A stretch of 14,526 bases of DNA from an uncultured Lachnospiraceae bacterium (GTDB lineage: Bacteria > Bacillota > Clostridia > Lachnospirales > Lachnospiraceae): assembly GCA_910586005.1 (NCBI GenBank), contig CAJUHG010000068.1:1-14526 (forward strand), given 5' to 3'. Position numbers and translations under genes: made by a program. A model generated the notes under the pieces. That model worked only from the letters and a program-made list of their open reading frames with translations, was not told the origin of the DNA and did not search any database. Below are positions 14,293-14,526 of the stretch, one piece after another; position 1 is the first letter of the stretch, and the number at the start of each line of letters is the position of its first letter.

Positions 14293-14526
14293 AATTATTG
14301 TTTGTTTTTTTAAATTTATCCCAAAATTTCTTCTTTTTAGGTGTTGCTTCATTGGAAACGCGAATACCTTTTACAGATGTAATATAGAGACCACTTACCA
14401 CAGCTTTTACTTCTTTTTTTGTTGGGATTCCATCAAAAATTGCTCCATCACAAATAAAAGTCATAATTTTGGGACCAACTTTTGCCTTAACAATTGGAAG
14501 TTTAGAGCGTCGTAGCATCTTTGGTG
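14291..14526 (-). CDS. C-terminal part of an unrecognised protein (partial at window edge)
   Basis: The minus-strand frame is open to the window edge, and 77 residues are visible. Reading begins P-K-M-L-R-R-S-K-L, so the ATG at 14516-14518 need not be the start, and it has no room for a ribosome binding site within the window. The visible part has a compact, beta-rich look (VKAKVGPKIMTFICDG, then GIPTKKEVKAVVSGLYITSV) and ends in a basic, Lys/Asn-rich tail. Codon use is like the neighbours. I do not recognise the family. It could be a small protein or the end of a larger one. Confidence 0.6.
   Translation of the reverse strand, partial: PKMLRRSKLPIVKAKVGPKIMTFICDGAIFDGIPTKKEVKAVVSGLYITSVKGIRVSNEATPKKKKFWDKFKKTNNN

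Overview
The window is AT-rich chromosomal DNA from an anaerobic, endospore-forming Firmicute. The germinant-receptor genes, spoIIR, a fused secDF, the DUF1934 protein next to murI and the protein style point to Clostridia, most likely Lachnospiraceae; that family-level placement is inference. Gene order is ordinary core or housekeeping chromosome. I see no insertion sequence, phage, CRISPR array, tRNA or rRNA.

Layout. (1) 1-2051 (+): secDF, missing its N-terminus at the window edge and ending at a strong hairpin terminator. (2) 2246-3835 (-): a monovalent cation/proton antiporter of the NhaP2/CvrA type with two C-terminal RCK_C repeats, convergent with secDF. (3) 3836-4326: a gene-free stretch with a bidirectional terminator, a copy of a short palindromic intergenic repeat and further dyads. 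(4) 4327-4929 (-): an unrecognised 200-residue protein with a very strong ribosome binding site. (5) 4930-5341: a divergent intergenic region whose 5055-5231 part can fold into a closed, branched RNA of about 177 nt. (6) 5342-6888 (+): ispE and a GntR/FCD regulator, translationally coupled by an ATGA overlap. (7) 7128-10894 (+): a complete tricistronic germinant-receptor operon (A-B-C subunits), followed by spoIIR at 10982-11602. (8) 11822-13111 (+): murI and a DUF1934 protein, coupled by a Shine-Dalgarno inside the end of murI. (9) 13275-14165 (+): galU, whose only good Shine-Dalgarno lies about 45 nt upstream with a perfect 10-bp hairpin between it and the start codon. (10) 14291-14526 (-): the C-terminus of an unrecognised protein.

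How the genes fit together: the ger operon makes a membrane complex that senses nutrients and triggers spore germination. spoIIR makes the forespore signal that starts sigma-E activation in the mother cell. murI (D-glutamate), galU (UDP-glucose) and ispE (isoprenoid precursor for the undecaprenyl carrier) all feed envelope synthesis, and secDF assists export.

Most unusual non-coding signals: the candidate structured RNA upstream of ispE, the hairpin-bridged start of galU, and a small family of palindromic intergenic repeats (three copies). I do not see a convincing new multi-gene system here.
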